Both the position numbers and the translations under genes were made by a program. Below, piece by piece: positions 1-6,792 of a stretch of DNA of 7,001 nucleotides; the stretch's first letter is position 1; each line of letters starts with the position of its first letter. Source of the DNA: Chloroflexota bacterium (GTDB lineage Bacteria; Chloroflexota; Anaerolineae; SpSt-600); the NCBI GenBank assembly GCA_011041825.1, contig DRAO01000443.1:1-7001 (forward strand). Reading direction: 5' to 3'. The notes beneath the pieces are model-generated. The model did not search any database. It had not been told where the DNA came from and saw only the letters and a program-made list of their open reading frames with translations.

Positions 1-3
1 AGG

Positions 4-123
4 GCCGGGAGCTCAAAGCTCCCGGCTGAGCAGAGAAAGGGCGCTGGAAGCGCCCTGGCAAGCCCGCCTTTGGCGGGCTTTCACTGCTCAGGCCGGGGCT
101 TTTAGCCCTGGCCCAGGCTTTTT
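4..123. other. Cluster of GC-rich hairpins: tandem terminators or structured RNA end
   Basis: Directly visible stems are 4-13/17-26 (10 bp, 3-nt loop), 39-45/49-55 (7 bp), 60-68/72-80 (9 bp, loop TTT) and 92-100/104-112 (9 bp with one G-T pair). An 8-bp stem 26-33/84-91 (CTGAGCAG/CTGCTCAG) encloses the second and third, making a possible three-way junction. A further hairpin, 104-119, competes with the 92-112 stem and is followed by a T-run at 119-123, as in an intrinsic terminator on the plus strand. The stem at 60-80 also has weak plus-strand terminator polarity. It may mark the 3' end of a plus-strand gene or RNA lying to the left of the window. No tRNA, tmRNA, SRP RNA or rRNA signature was recognised. 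Confidence 0.5.
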
Positions 124-286
124 CAACACCCTCGTGGTTGGCAATGTTGCCCCATAGTGGGGGCCAAACAAGGAGAAAAGGGAGTGTTTTTGGGACAAAA
201 TCCCACTTTCTTATGTGACCACGATTAAGTGTGGAGCTATCCCAAGAGCAGTTTTCTGCCGAATTCTGCAAAAGACTGTAAATAAC
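124..286. other. Non-coding spacer with two weak hairpins
   Basis: No convincing gene is seen here. Two modest inverted repeats are present: 138-142/163-167 stacked on 150-154/158-162 (7-nt bulge), and 191-195/201-205 with a CAAAA loop. Neither has a clear U-tract on either strand. A 64-codon open frame beginning near 215 runs antisense into the end of the minus-strand membrane protein gene, has no ribosome binding site and no family resemblance, and is not taken as a gene. Confidence 0.4.
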
Positions 287-304
287 ACGGCCATCGTTGG
301 CCGT
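287..304 (-). terminator. Hairpin overlapping the stop of the DUF2723 gene
   Basis: A perfect 7-bp inverted repeat (ACGGCCA at 287-293, TGGCCGT at 298-304, 4-nt loop) touches the first base of the TGA stop of the minus-strand membrane protein gene. Read on the minus strand it is followed by GTTATTTAC, a poor U-tract. It is in the right place for a terminator, but the weak tail leaves that uncertain. Confidence 0.4.
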
Positions 305-3219
305 CAGGGCTGGATGGAGATTTGCGCCAGGTACAGGGCATCCTCCCCGGTATCCAAGGTTAACCTCCTCATTGTGGTACGGTCATACAACCCCACCAGA
401 ATCGTGTAATCCCCAGGGGGAAGGTTCTCCGGCAGGGGTACCGGATGGGGGTCCTCGATGATTTCTCCGGGAACCCATATGTCGGTGGGTAGGATCCCAT
501 AGGCGGGAGGGCCATCGTGTTGGGCTACCAGATTGCCATTCTCATCCAGCACGTGTACAAAAACCGTATAAGAAATATCCACCTCCTTCAGGGCCTTCCA
601 GTAAAGGGTGACCAACAGGCTCTTGCCAGGGGATATGCTCAATGCATAACCCCTTAGCTCGGCTACTTCCCCGAACTTCCCCTCCGCTTTGTTGACATCC
701 GCTGGCATCTTCCAGGTGTGCTTCCGGTCGTGCACGAGGAAAGGACCGAGGAAGAGCCCCGGCAAGCCTTTCCAGCTTTCCTTTCCCCGGGGTGAAAGGA
801 GGGTGACTTCCAGCCAGAGCACCCTGTTACCCGTCCCTCGTGGGGTCTTAAGGATGTGGATGCTTCGCACGCCCTCCCCCTTTTGCCACCACGCCGTGGG
901 GTAGCCAGGCACAAGGGGGGAGGGGCTGATGGCCTTGCCTGGCCCTCGGGCATCCCAGAAGCGGAATGCTATTTCGTAATCTATCCCGGGTGGTTCGGCT
1001 GCTTCCCACAGGAGCTCCAGCCTCACAGGGTCGCCGGGACGTACAGGCTCCCTAGAGGCGTAGAAAGCCCGGAGGCGTAATGGCCCTGCTTGAGGAGGAA
1101 GGAGGAAGGAAACCTCCCCCGGCTCCTTCCTAAAGATGAGGGGACGGGATGGCTCCACAGTCAAAGAGCCGGGGGAGAACCTGGCCGCACCGGGCCAAGG
1201 ATACCAGCTTCCATCTTCCTCCAACACGAACAGGGTGAGGACAACCTTGTACTCCCCCGGTGCAGTTCCCACCGGAAGGTGAAAAGGCAACCAGGCTACC
1301 CCTTTCTGCCCGGTTTTTATGCCTTCTTCGGGATACCATGAGACAAGCAATGGGACATCTTTCTGGATGAGGGTTATACCCCTTGGCGAGACCAAGCGTA
1401 ACCCTGCATAAAGGTTACGAGGTAATTCCTCTTTTGCCTTCCAGCACAGCATCAGATGCCCATCTTGTCCCCCCTTAAGAGGCGATGAGATTTCCCAACC
1501 CTCCAGTTTCAAAGGCCATCCTTCAGGTTGCTCCCTGAGGGGAGATGAGGAAGGACATCTCAACTCCTGGCCGGGATATCCTATGCGGATCAACTTGCCC
1601 CAGGGGATCAACTCATAATGCTGGGAGATTTGGGGGAACCATCCATGCAATGGCCCTGCCAGGTAGAGGGTTCTGCCCGCAGACATTAATGCCCCTGTCG
1701 CTTTCTCATCCGGTGGAAAGACACCCAAGAGGTCGGGGCGAATCCCCTCAGCTTGTTGGAAATACCACAGAGGAGTTAGGTCGCCCCAGTGAGCCATCAA
1801 GATGGCATCTTCTTCCAGGGGGTACGAGAGCACCTCCCGCCACCATTCTTCCACATCGGTAAAATTGCTCCTATCCACACGGGGAAAGTTCAGGAAGAAG
1901 AGCCCTACCAGCAAGGGGATAAACAGGCTGAAGGCCGCTGAACTCCCTTTCACCAGGCGAATCCTGGCCCGTTCCCAGGCTTCGAGGAAAGCCTGTATGG
2001 ATAATGCCAGCCAGAGGTTGAAAATCCCAAAAGCGGGGAGAAGATAAGCCTCTGGTTTGCCCTGCCGGATATACAGGGTCATAGCCGCTTCCAGGGCGGC
2101 GAAGCCGGTTAATGCAGAGAAGTAACGGGGGAAACGCCACAACATCCACAGGGCGCCTATTAGTGCCAGGGGGATTAATGCCGGAGGGAATTCCGCAAGC
2201 CACAGGGAAGGCATCTCCTTCCAGAGGCTTGGGATTTCCTCCCACCCCTTCTGGGCAAAACCGAAAGCGTAAGCCTTCATCCCGATGATGTACTCTCGCA
2301 TCACATCAAATGAAGCTTCCGGCCTGTACCATACAAAAGCCAGCCCTCTGTAAACAGCCTCCGAGCGGCCTAGCTGGGGAAGCAAGGGGTAATGGGCCAG
2401 GGCCAGCCATCTCCAGGGGACGTAAAGGTAAAGCAGCAACGGCAGGAGCATAGCTCCCCCAAGGGCGAGCAAGGTCCTCGGACGCAGGAAAGCTCGGGGA
2501 TGGGTCAGGAGGTGAAGGAGAAACCAGAAGGGCACGAAGAGCACCACGCTGGGGTGGGTAGCCATACCGAGGCCCACACAGAAGGCCCCTGCGATTGCAA
2601 ACCGGGGTTCGGATGTCTGTCCCCATTTCCAGGCCAGGGTAAAGGCGGTGAGAAGCAACAGCATAACCAGCGTATACCGTTCAGCTCCCAGGGCATAGAA
2701 CCAAAAGGAAGGGGAAAGTGCCAGGAAGAAGCAGCCGACAAGGCCCACTGTAGCCCGTCGGGTGAGCAGGCCAATTAGATAGGCGAAAACGCCTATAGCC
2801 AGCCCCCCGGCAAGGGCTGAAAGGAGGTTCATCCTGTAAGCGAGGCTCCCAAAGGGCAGGTGTGACCAGAGCCAGCCCAAGAGCATATAAAAAGGGAAGC
2901 CGTTGGGATGGGGCAACCCTAACCGGGCTGGAAGGTATTGAAATTCAGCAAAGTCATAGGAAAGCACGCCTGGGGCGAGGGTGCGGAAGTATATCAAGAA
3001 TGCCAGAAGGCCCCCTATTACGGGGAGAATTAGCCTGGGATGGCAGTAAAACTGCCGCCATTTGAGAATCTGCGGGTGTACACCAAGCGACCGTAACCTC
3101 CCCTTAGAACCCAGGCGGAGGTTTGGACTTGATTGCCTGCTGATTAATTTCCCTCCCCTCAAGCTAGCATCCTGTACTGCTACGGTTTTCTCCAGCAGCA
3201 AAACCCGTTTTCCCCACAT
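304..3219 (-). CDS. DUF2723 (GT-C fold) membrane protein with large beta-rich C-terminal region
   Basis: A polytopic membrane protein of up to 971 residues. Residues 62-160 match the DUF2723 / protein O-mannosyltransferase-like pattern: a first membrane helix, then an outer loop with D89 and E92 (the acidic pair typical of the family), then HPNGFPFY at 104-111 and an AERYTL motif at 179-184. About 10-11 hydrophobic helices extend to residue 444, followed by a GD...LWYFQ...G.RPDL segment (479-497) usual in the family. Residues about 550-971 are soluble and beta-rich, probably three sandwich-like modules (near 553-690, 700-830, 845-970). By family, GT-C enzymes transfer sugar from a polyprenyl-linked donor on the outer membrane face; donor and acceptor are unknown here. 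The start is uncertain: the ATG at 3219 lacks a Shine-Dalgarno sequence, residues 1-55 are non-conserved, and no other Met occurs before residue 111. In-frame TTG codons at residues 7 and 20 are alternatives. Confidence 0.85.
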   Translation of the reverse strand: MWGKRVLLLEKTVAVQDASLRGGKLISRQSSPNLRLGSKGRLRSLGVHPQILKWRQFYCHPRLILPVIGGLLAFLIYFRTLAPGVLSYDFAEFQYLPARLGLPHPNGFPFYMLLGWLWSHLPFGSLAYRMNLLSALAGGLAIGVFAYLIGLLTRRATVGLVGCFFLALSPSFWFYALGAERYTLVMLLLLTAFTLAWKWGQTSEPRFAIAGAFCVGLGMATHPSVVLFVPFWFLLHLLTHPRAFLRPRTLLALGGAMLLPLLLYLYVPWRWLALAHYPLLPQLGRSEAVYRGLAFVWYRPEASFDVMREYIIGMKAYAFGFAQKGWEEIPSLWKEMPSLWLAEFPPALIPLALIGALWMLWRFPRYFSALTGFAALEAAMTLYIRQGKPEAYLLPAFGIFNLWLALSIQAFLEAWERARIRLVKGSSAAFSLFIPLLVGLFFLNFPRVDRSNFTDVEEWWREVLSYPLEEDAILMAHWGDLTPLWYFQQAEGIRPDLLGVFPPDEKATGALMSAGRTLYLAGPLHGWFPQISQHYELIPWGKLIRIGYPGQELRCPSSSPLREQPEGWPLKLEGWEISSPLKGGQDGHLMLCWKAKEELPRNLYAGLRLVSPRGITLIQKDVPLLVSWYPEEGIKTGQKGVAWLPFHLPVGTAPGEYKVVLTLFVLEEDGSWYPWPGAARFSPGSLTVEPSRPLIFRKEPGEVSFLLPPQAGPLRLRAFYASREPVRPGDPVRLELLWEAAEPPGIDYEIAFRFWDARGPGKAISPSPLVPGYPTAWWQKGEGVRSIHILKTPRGTGNRVLWLEVTLLSPRGKESWKGLPGLFLGPFLVHDRKHTWKMPADVNKAEGKFGEVAELRGYALSISPGKSLLVTLYWKALKEVDISYTVFVHVLDENGNLVAQHDGPPAYGILPTDIWVPGEIIEDPHPVPLPENLPPGDYTILVGLYDRTTMRRLTLDTGEDALYLAQISIQP

Positions 3220-3229
3220 CGGCTTTTTG

Positions 3230-3258
3230 AGGATAGCACATTTTCAATCCTTTTGCAA
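3230..3258 (-). promoter_or_regulatory. Possible sigma-70-type promoter for the DUF2723 gene, near-leaderless
   Basis: On the minus strand TTGCAA (3258-3253, 4 of 6 to TTGACA) is separated by exactly 17 nt from TATCCT (3235-3230, 4 of 6 to TATAAT). Transcription would start near 3223, only about 4 nt before the ATG at 3219, which would explain the missing Shine-Dalgarno sequence. Both boxes are imperfect, so chance is possible. Confidence 0.33.
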
Positions 3259-3381
3259 GGGTTCCCAAGCTTGAGCCTTTGCCCTTTCTAATGAATCTCT
3301 AACAAACTTCTAGCGCTTATCTAATGTTCCATCCCCATAATTAGGCTTGCGCAACAAAGTTCTAGGGAGGATGCGGACCTT

Positions 3382-3633
3382 ATGGAGGAAATACGTTGTG
3401 CTAACTGCGGCATCATCATAAGGTGGCAACCTACCATAGTGGATGGCAAATTCTATTGCTGCGTCGGGTGCAGCCAGGGCGGACCTTGCACCTGCGATTA
3501 TTCTAACCTGCCTGAGCCAGGCGAAACCAAGCCCTTAGCCCTGGTGGACAAGGCGGGCATAATCCAGAAGTCCCCTTCCACCAGAGGCTCAAACTTTAAG
3601 CCCATTCGCAATTCATCATCCGCAAATTCCTGA
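3382..3633 (+). CDS. Small cysteine-rich, probable metal-binding protein (metallothionein-like)
   Basis: An 83-residue protein with seven cysteines in the first 38 residues: C6-x2-C9, then a VDGKFYCC turn (C26, C27), C30, C36 and C38. This resembles prokaryotic metallothionein or treble-clef zinc-binding proteins, where an NG/DG-x-x-YC turn precedes a C-x3-C and a terminal C-x-C. Residues 41-83 are Ser/Pro/Asn/Lys-rich, probably disordered, and unlike anything recognised. The likely role is zinc or other soft-metal binding in the cytoplasm; no enzyme motif, signal peptide or membrane segment is seen. GGGAGG at 3365-3370 lies 11 nt before the ATG, slightly long. An earlier ATG at 3371 opens only a 16-codon out-of-frame reading. 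The stop is 17 nt before dnaK on the same strand, suggesting one transcript and perhaps a link to metal or oxidative stress. The coding call is good; the metallothionein comparison is tentative. Confidence 0.72.
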   Translation: MEEIRCANCGIIIRWQPTIVDGKFYCCVGCSQGGPCTCDYSNLPEPGETKPLALVDKAGIIQKSPSTRGSNFKPIRNSSSANS

Positions 3634-3634
3634 C

Positions 3635-3643
3635 AAGGAGGTG
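3635..3643 (+). promoter_or_regulatory. Strong Shine-Dalgarno sequence of dnaK
   Basis: AAGGAGGTG closely matches the 16S anti-Shine-Dalgarno sequence and sits 7 nt before the dnaK ATG at 3651. It begins 2 nt after the stop codon of the cysteine-rich gene, so dnaK can be initiated independently at a high rate even when transcribed with the upstream gene. Confidence 0.9.
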
Positions 3644-3650
3644 TTGAAAG

Positions 3651-5537
3651 ATGGCTAAGATTGTGGGGATTGACCTGGGTACGACCAACTCGGTTATAGC
3701 TATTGTAGAGGGTGGCGAACCGGTTGTAATTCACAACGCCGAAGGTGAAAGGCTCACCCCTTCGGTGGTGGCCTTCACCAAGACTGGGGAGAGGCTTGTG
3801 GGGCGGCCTGCCAAGCGCCAGGCCATCGTCAATCCCGAAAACACCGTGTTCTCCATCAAGCGCTTTATGGGCCGCCGTTACGAAGAGGTGGAAGAAGAGC
3901 GCAAGCGGGTGCCTTACAAGGTGGTTAGGGGGCCTCAGGGTGATGCCCGTGTTTACATCCCTATCAACGGCAAGGAATACGCACCCCAGGAAATCTCAGC
4001 AATGATTTTGGCCAAACTCAAGGCCGACGCCGAAGCCTACCTGGGTGAGCCGGTGACCAAGGCTGTCATCACCGTTCCCGCTTACTTCAATGACTCCCAG
4101 CGCCAGGCCACCAAGGACGCCGGTCGCATTGCCGGATTGGAGGTGCTGCGCATCATCAACGAGCCTACTGCCGCAGCCCTGGCCTACGGCCTGGATAAGA
4201 AGGAAAACGAGAAAATCCTGGTCTTCGACCTGGGCGGCGGCACCTTCGACGTGTCCATCCTGGAAGTAGGCGACGGCGTCATCGAGGTTAAGGCCACCGC
4301 CGGTGATACCCACCTGGGTGGCGACGACTACGACCAGCGCATCATCAACTGGATTTGCGATGAATTCTACAAGGAGCACGGCATTGACCTGAGGGAAGAC
4401 CGCCAGGCCCTTCAGCGGCTCAAGGAGGCAGCGGAAAAGGCCAAGATTGAGCTCTCCACGATGATGGAGACCGAAATCAACCTGCCCTTCATCACCGCCG
4501 ATGCCTCCGGGCCTAAGCACCTGCAGATGCGCCTGACCAGGGCCAAGTTCGAGCAACTCACCGCCGACCTGACCGAACGGCTGAAGGGTCCGTTTATGCA
4601 GGCTCTCAGCGACGCCAAGCTCTCGCCGCAGGACCTGGACGAGGTAATCCTGGTGGGCGGTGCCACCCGGATGCCGGCGGTGCAGAGGCTGGTGCGGGAG
4701 CTCACCGGCAAGGAGCCCTGCAAGGGCGTGAACCCGGACGAAGTGGTGGCTGTCGGTGCAGCCATCCAGGCAGCCGTGCTGGCCGGTGAGGTGAAGGACG
4801 TGCTGCTCCTGGACGTGACGCCGCTCAGCCTGGGCGTGGAGACCCTGGGTGGTGTGATGACCGTGCTCATCCCTCGCAACACCACCATCCCGGTGCGCAA
4901 GAGCCAAATCTTCACCACCGCCGAGGACAACCAGACAGCCGTGGAAATCCACGTCCTTCAGGGCGAGCGGCCTATGGCAGCCGACAACGTCACCCTGGGG
5001 CGGTTCCGGCTGGAAGGCATCCCGCCTGCTCCCCGGGGCGTGCCTCAGATTGAGGTGACCTTTGACATTGACGCCAACGGCATCCTGCACGTCTCGGCCA
5101 AGGACAAAGCCACCGGCAGGGAGCAGAAGATAACCATCACTGCTTCCACCAACCTGACCCAGGAAGAGATTGACCGGATGATCAAGGAAGCCCAGCAGTA
5201 CGCCGAACAGGACCGCCGCAAGCGTGAGTTGGCCGAGACTCGCAACCAGGCCGACTCGCTGGTCTACTCCATCGAGAAACTGCTCCGGGAGAGCGGCGAT
5301 AAAATCTCCGCCGACGACCGTCGGGAGCTGGAGGCCCGTATCAACGAAGTCAAGGAGGCGATGAAGGGCGACGACATCAGCGCCATCCGCAGGGCTATGG
5401 AGAACCTCCAGCAAGCTAGCTACCGGCTCTCGGAGAAGATGTATCAACCTTACACCCAGCCCGGCGGAGATGGTCACGGCCCTGCCGAAGGGGAACGTAA
5501 GGAAGATGTGGTAGAAGGAGAGTATCGGACGGTGTAA
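3651..5537 (+). CDS. dnaK: Chaperone protein DnaK (Hsp70)
   Basis: The 628-residue cytoplasmic ATP-dependent Hsp70. It binds exposed hydrophobic peptide segments in an ATPase cycle driven by DnaJ and GrpE. The nucleotide-binding domain (1-382) shows the phosphate-1 motif GIDLGTTNS (6-14), K70, [11 protein letters not shown] (170-180), phosphate-2 LGGGTFD (194-200, with T198) and the adenosine motif [10 protein letters not shown] (333-342). The interdomain linker [10 protein letters not shown] occupies 384-393. The beta-sandwich substrate domain spans about 394-503 and the helical lid about 504-600, followed by a Gly/Pro/Glu-rich tail ending EGEYRTV. Length is usual, and the lobe IB segment (about 75-105) absent from Firmicutes DnaK is present, consistent with a GrpE-dependent protein. 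Third codon positions are strongly G/C. The start is fixed by the Shine-Dalgarno sequence and the MAKIVGID N-terminus. No CIRCE inverted repeat is seen upstream. No catalytic residue is missing. Confidence 0.99.
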   Translation: MAKIVGIDLGTTNSVIAIVEGGEPVVIHNAEGERLTPSVVAFTKTGERLVGRPAKRQAIVNPENTVFSIKRFMGRRYEEVEEERKRVPYKVVRGPQGDARVYIPINGKEYAPQEISAMILAKLKADAEAYLGEPVTKAVITVPAYFNDSQRQATKDAGRIAGLEVLRIINEPTAAALAYGLDKKENEKILVFDLGGGTFDVSILEVGDGVIEVKATAGDTHLGGDDYDQRIINWICDEFYKEHGIDLREDRQALQRLKEAAEKAKIELSTMMETEINLPFITADASGPKHLQMRLTRAKFEQLTADLTERLKGPFMQALSDAKLSPQDLDEVILVGGATRMPAVQRLVRELTGKEPCKGVNPDEVVAVGAAIQAAVLAGEVKDVLLLDVTPLSLGVETLGGVMTVLIPRNTTIPVRKSQIFTTAEDNQTAVEIHVLQGERPMAADNVTLGRFRLEGIPPAPRGVPQIEVTFDIDANGILHVSAKDKATGREQKITITASTNLTQEEIDRMIKEAQQYAEQDRRKRELAETRNQADSLVYSIEKLLRESGDKISADDRRELEARINEVKEAMKGDDISAIRRAMENLQQASYRLSEKMYQPYTQPGGDGHGPAEGERKEDVVEGEYRTV

Positions 5538-5577
5538 GGAAAAGTGTGACGCACCTTCAAGGTGCGTCACACTTTCC
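5538..5577. terminator. Bidirectional terminator between dnaK and the DUF2442 gene
   Basis: A 15-bp perfect stem (5541-5555 with 5561-5575, loop TTCAA), extendable by GG/CC at 5538-5539/5576-5577 with one bulged A, begins directly after the dnaK TAA. The base of the stem has A on the 5' side and T on the 3' side, giving U-rich 3' ends in both directions. It lies between two convergent genes, dnaK and the minus-strand gene ending at 5609. The T-run is short and inside the stem, so termination strength is uncertain. Confidence 0.75.
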
Positions 5578-5608
5578 TCCCAGTGCAGAAGAACCGCTTG
5601 ATTCGTGC

Positions 5609-5875
5609 TTAGCCAACTTTCACTTCAAGGGATTCGACGACCGGTACTCCTATCTCGTACAGGAAATCAGGCGAGAGATCAGCGCCATTATCCCACACGA
5701 TGGTGTCCAAGTCCGGGTCCACCCGGACTTTTTTGAAGAAAGCGGGGTCTTTAAGGGGCTCGAAAATCTCGCCGTCCAAGTAAGGCTCAAGGTCAACGAG
5801 TTTTACGCTCCCATCTTCAAATGTCAATAACAGCTTGTAATCGGATACATACTTGACATCTTTTACAAAGTGCAT
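5609..5875 (-). CDS. DUF2442 family protein, second gene of a toxin-antitoxin-like pair
   Basis: An 88-residue protein matching DUF2442 across its whole length: a beta-strand start (VKDVKYVSDYKLLLTFEDG, 4-22), then LVDLEPYL (26-33), IFEPLKDPAFF (37-47) and the family hallmark TIVWDNGADLSPDFLYE (58-74), with W61, N63, D66 and Y73. It is a small cytoplasmic protein with no membrane segment. The molecular function of the family is unsettled; it is often encoded next to DUF4160, as here, and such pairs are often viewed as toxin-antitoxin-like. Its ATG lies 9 nt after the DUF4160 stop, with a Shine-Dalgarno sequence overlapping that stop, so translation is probably coupled. Third-position bias is weaker than in dnaK or grpE, which may point to a separate origin. 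The family call is firm; any function is inference. Confidence 0.9.
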   Translation of the reverse strand: MHFVKDVKYVSDYKLLLTFEDGSVKLVDLEPYLDGEIFEPLKDPAFFKKVRVDPDLDTIVWDNGADLSPDFLYEIGVPVVESLEVKVG

Positions 5876-5880
5876 ATGTG

Positions 5881-5887
5881 CCTCCTA
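5881..5887 (-). promoter_or_regulatory. Ribosome binding site overlapping the DUF4160 stop codon
   Basis: Read on the minus strand, TAGGAGG contains the TAG stop of the DUF4160 gene (5887-5885) and the GGAGG for DUF2442, 5 nt before its ATG at 5875. The arrangement supports translational coupling of the two genes. Confidence 0.85.
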
Positions 5888-6145
5888 TACCAGGGGTGGG
5901 ATCTTGTGTAAAGGCTTACGGGCCATCGCAAGTTCCCAGTTTTCCATCAGTTCATCTCGATGCTCAAATGCCCATTCCAGCACCAAGGAGATGATTCGTT
6001 TAGGCAAGTGTCCTTCGAGAAGCTTCAGGTCTGCGATAGAAAAAACGCCTCTATAACTTCCATACTTGACATGGAAATGAGGAGGTGGATGATCTCGATA
6101 GTAAATGGCAATGACGATGCCCAGAAACCTGCTTATCTCAGGCAT
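5885..6145 (-). CDS. DUF4160 family protein, first gene of a toxin-antitoxin-like pair
   Basis: An 86-residue protein when started at the ATG at 6145. It matches DUF4160 from end to end: MPEISRFLGIVIAIYYRDH at the N-terminus, the hallmark DHPPPHFHVKYG (18-29, with H19, H23 and H25 as possible metal or catalytic residues), a GHLPKR turn (45-50), and a helix LVLEWAFEHRDELMENW (54-70). The reading frame remains open upstream to a TTG at 6178, but AGGAAGG at 6157-6151 lies 5 nt before the internal ATG, and family members begin at this MPxISRF position, so the ATG is preferred. The protein has no signal peptide or membrane segment. Biochemical function is not established; pairing with DUF2442 suggests a two-component module, possibly toxin-antitoxin. 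Which partner would be toxic cannot be told from sequence. Confidence 0.9.
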   Translation of the reverse strand: MPEISRFLGIVIAIYYRDHPPPHFHVKYGSYRGVFSIADLKLLEGHLPKRIISLVLEWAFEHRDELMENWELAMARKPLHKIPPLV

Positions 6146-6150
6146 AGAAG

Positions 6151-6157
6151 CCTTCCT
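6151..6157 (-). promoter_or_regulatory. Shine-Dalgarno sequence that decides the DUF4160 start
   Basis: AGGAAGG on the minus strand, 5 nt upstream of the ATG at 6145. The alternative upstream TTG at 6178 has no comparable site and lies at the edge of the repeat hairpin, so this site favours the shorter protein. Confidence 0.75.
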
Positions 6158-6177
6158 AAGCTTTAAAGGATTTACCA

Positions 6178-6239
6178 ATTCTTCGACGGCGGCTTTGTCG
6201 CCGTCGAAGAATCAACCTTCTTCAATTGTAAACCAAAGG
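6178..6239. repeat. Palindromic repeat element, copy 1, upstream of grpE
   Basis: First of two 62-nt copies at a constant offset of 646 nt with no gaps. A 14-bp perfect stem joins 6178-6191 to 6199-6212 with a 7-nt loop, followed by a conserved tail (CAACCTTC at 6213-6220, TCAA at 6222-6225, CCAAAGG at 6233-6239). T/C lies at the 5' base and A/G at the 3' base of the stem, the reverse of an intrinsic terminator on either strand. It sits in the divergent region between the DUF4160 start and grpE, ending 31 nt before the grpE ATG. It may be a regulatory structure, a protein-binding palindrome, or a REP/MITE-like dispersed element. Confidence 0.8.
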
Positions 6240-6251
6240 GGCGCATTTTGC

Positions 6252-6262
6252 AAGGAGAGGTG
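6252..6262 (+). promoter_or_regulatory. Ribosome binding site of grpE
   Basis: AAGGAGAGGTG contains two overlapping Shine-Dalgarno matches. GAGGTG (6257-6262) lies 8 nt before the ATG at 6271 and is the likely one; AAGGAG is 13 nt away. This supports the chosen start. Confidence 0.75.
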
Positions 6263-6270
6263 AAGAGGTT

Positions 6271-6792
6271 ATGGCCGACGAGAAGAAAGTGGAAGTTCTG
6301 AACAACCAGCAAACCGAACAAACCCAACCCCAGGAGTCAGAGCTTGTGCTTAAAGAGGAGCTCGAAGCGGCAAGGCAGGAGGCCGCTGAATACAAGGACA
6401 AATACCTCCGCCTCCTGGCCGAAAGGGAGAACTACCGCAAACAGGTCGAACGCATCTACAAAGACCGGGCCGAGGAGGAGAAAAAGCGGCTCCTGCGCTC
6501 CTTCCTCACCATTGCCGATAACCTGGCACGAGCTCTGGCCTGCGAGGATGATGGGGATGGATTGCGGCAGGGGGTTGACCTTACCTACCGGGAGTTCCAG
6601 CGCCTCCTGGCTCAGGAAGGCGTGGAACCCATCGAAGCCGCAGGTCAACCCTTTGATCCCTATTTGCATGAAGCGGTGGAGGTCGTCTCGGATGGAGGAG
6701 AGCCGGGCACTGTGTTGGAGGAAGTGGAAAGGGGTTACACTTACAAAGGCCAGGTGCTTCGCCCCGCCAAAGTGCGGGTAGTGAAAGGGTAA
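6271..6792 (+). CDS. grpE: Protein GrpE, nucleotide exchange factor for DnaK
   Basis: A 173-residue cytoplasmic cochaperone that dimerises and opens the DnaK nucleotide-binding domain to release ADP. Residues 1-25 are Gln/Glu-rich and probably disordered. Residues 26-72 form the charged coiled-coil stalk, and 73-115 the four-helix-bundle region with the conserved LLRSFLTIADNLARAL (74-89). The C-terminal beta-wing follows, with GVEPIEAAGQPFDP (117-130) and the GrpE signature: FDPxxHEA (128-135), then GY (155-156) and LRPAKVRV (163-170). Length is slightly short but within the family range, and the protein is complete. It is separated from dnaK by the DUF4160/DUF2442 pair, which runs the other way, so grpE must have its own promoter; none was identified with confidence in 6146-6270. 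dnaJ does not follow in the window. Both flanks carry copies of the palindromic repeat. Confidence 0.98.
   Translation: MADEKKVEVLNNQQTEQTQPQESELVLKEELEAARQEAAEYKDKYLRLLAERENYRKQVERIYKDRAEEEKKRLLRSFLTIADNLARALACEDDGDGLRQGVDLTYREFQRLLAQEGVEPIEAAGQPFDPYLHEAVEVVSDGGEPGTVLEEVERGYTYKGQVLRPAKVRVVKG

Noticed and set aside
3333..3341. CCCCATAAT resembling a sigma-32 -10 box upstream of the cysteine-rich gene
   Set aside because: No CTTGAA-type -35 element lies at the expected distance, and sigma-32 is essentially proteobacterial, so it is probably coincidence.
3371..3421. A 16-codon leader-type reading frame starting at ATG 3371
   Set aside because: It directly abuts the GGGAGG with no spacing, overlaps the cysteine-rich gene in another frame, and shows no regulatory codon run.
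3996..5570. Very long open reading frame antisense to dnaK (524 codons)
   Set aside because: It mirrors dnaK codons. Long antisense open frames opposite hsp70 genes are a known consequence of their codon bias. It has a GTG start inside the terminator hairpin, no ribosome binding site and no recognisable family.
5546..5830. Plus-strand open frame of 94 codons after dnaK
   Set aside because: It is antisense to the DUF2442 gene and begins inside the dnaK terminator stem; the DUF2442 frame on the other strand matches its family along its whole length.
6146..6178. Longer DUF4160 protein starting at TTG 6178
   Set aside because: The ATG at 6145 has AGGAAGG 5 nt upstream and matches the usual N-terminus of the family, while the extra 11 residues have no conservation signal.
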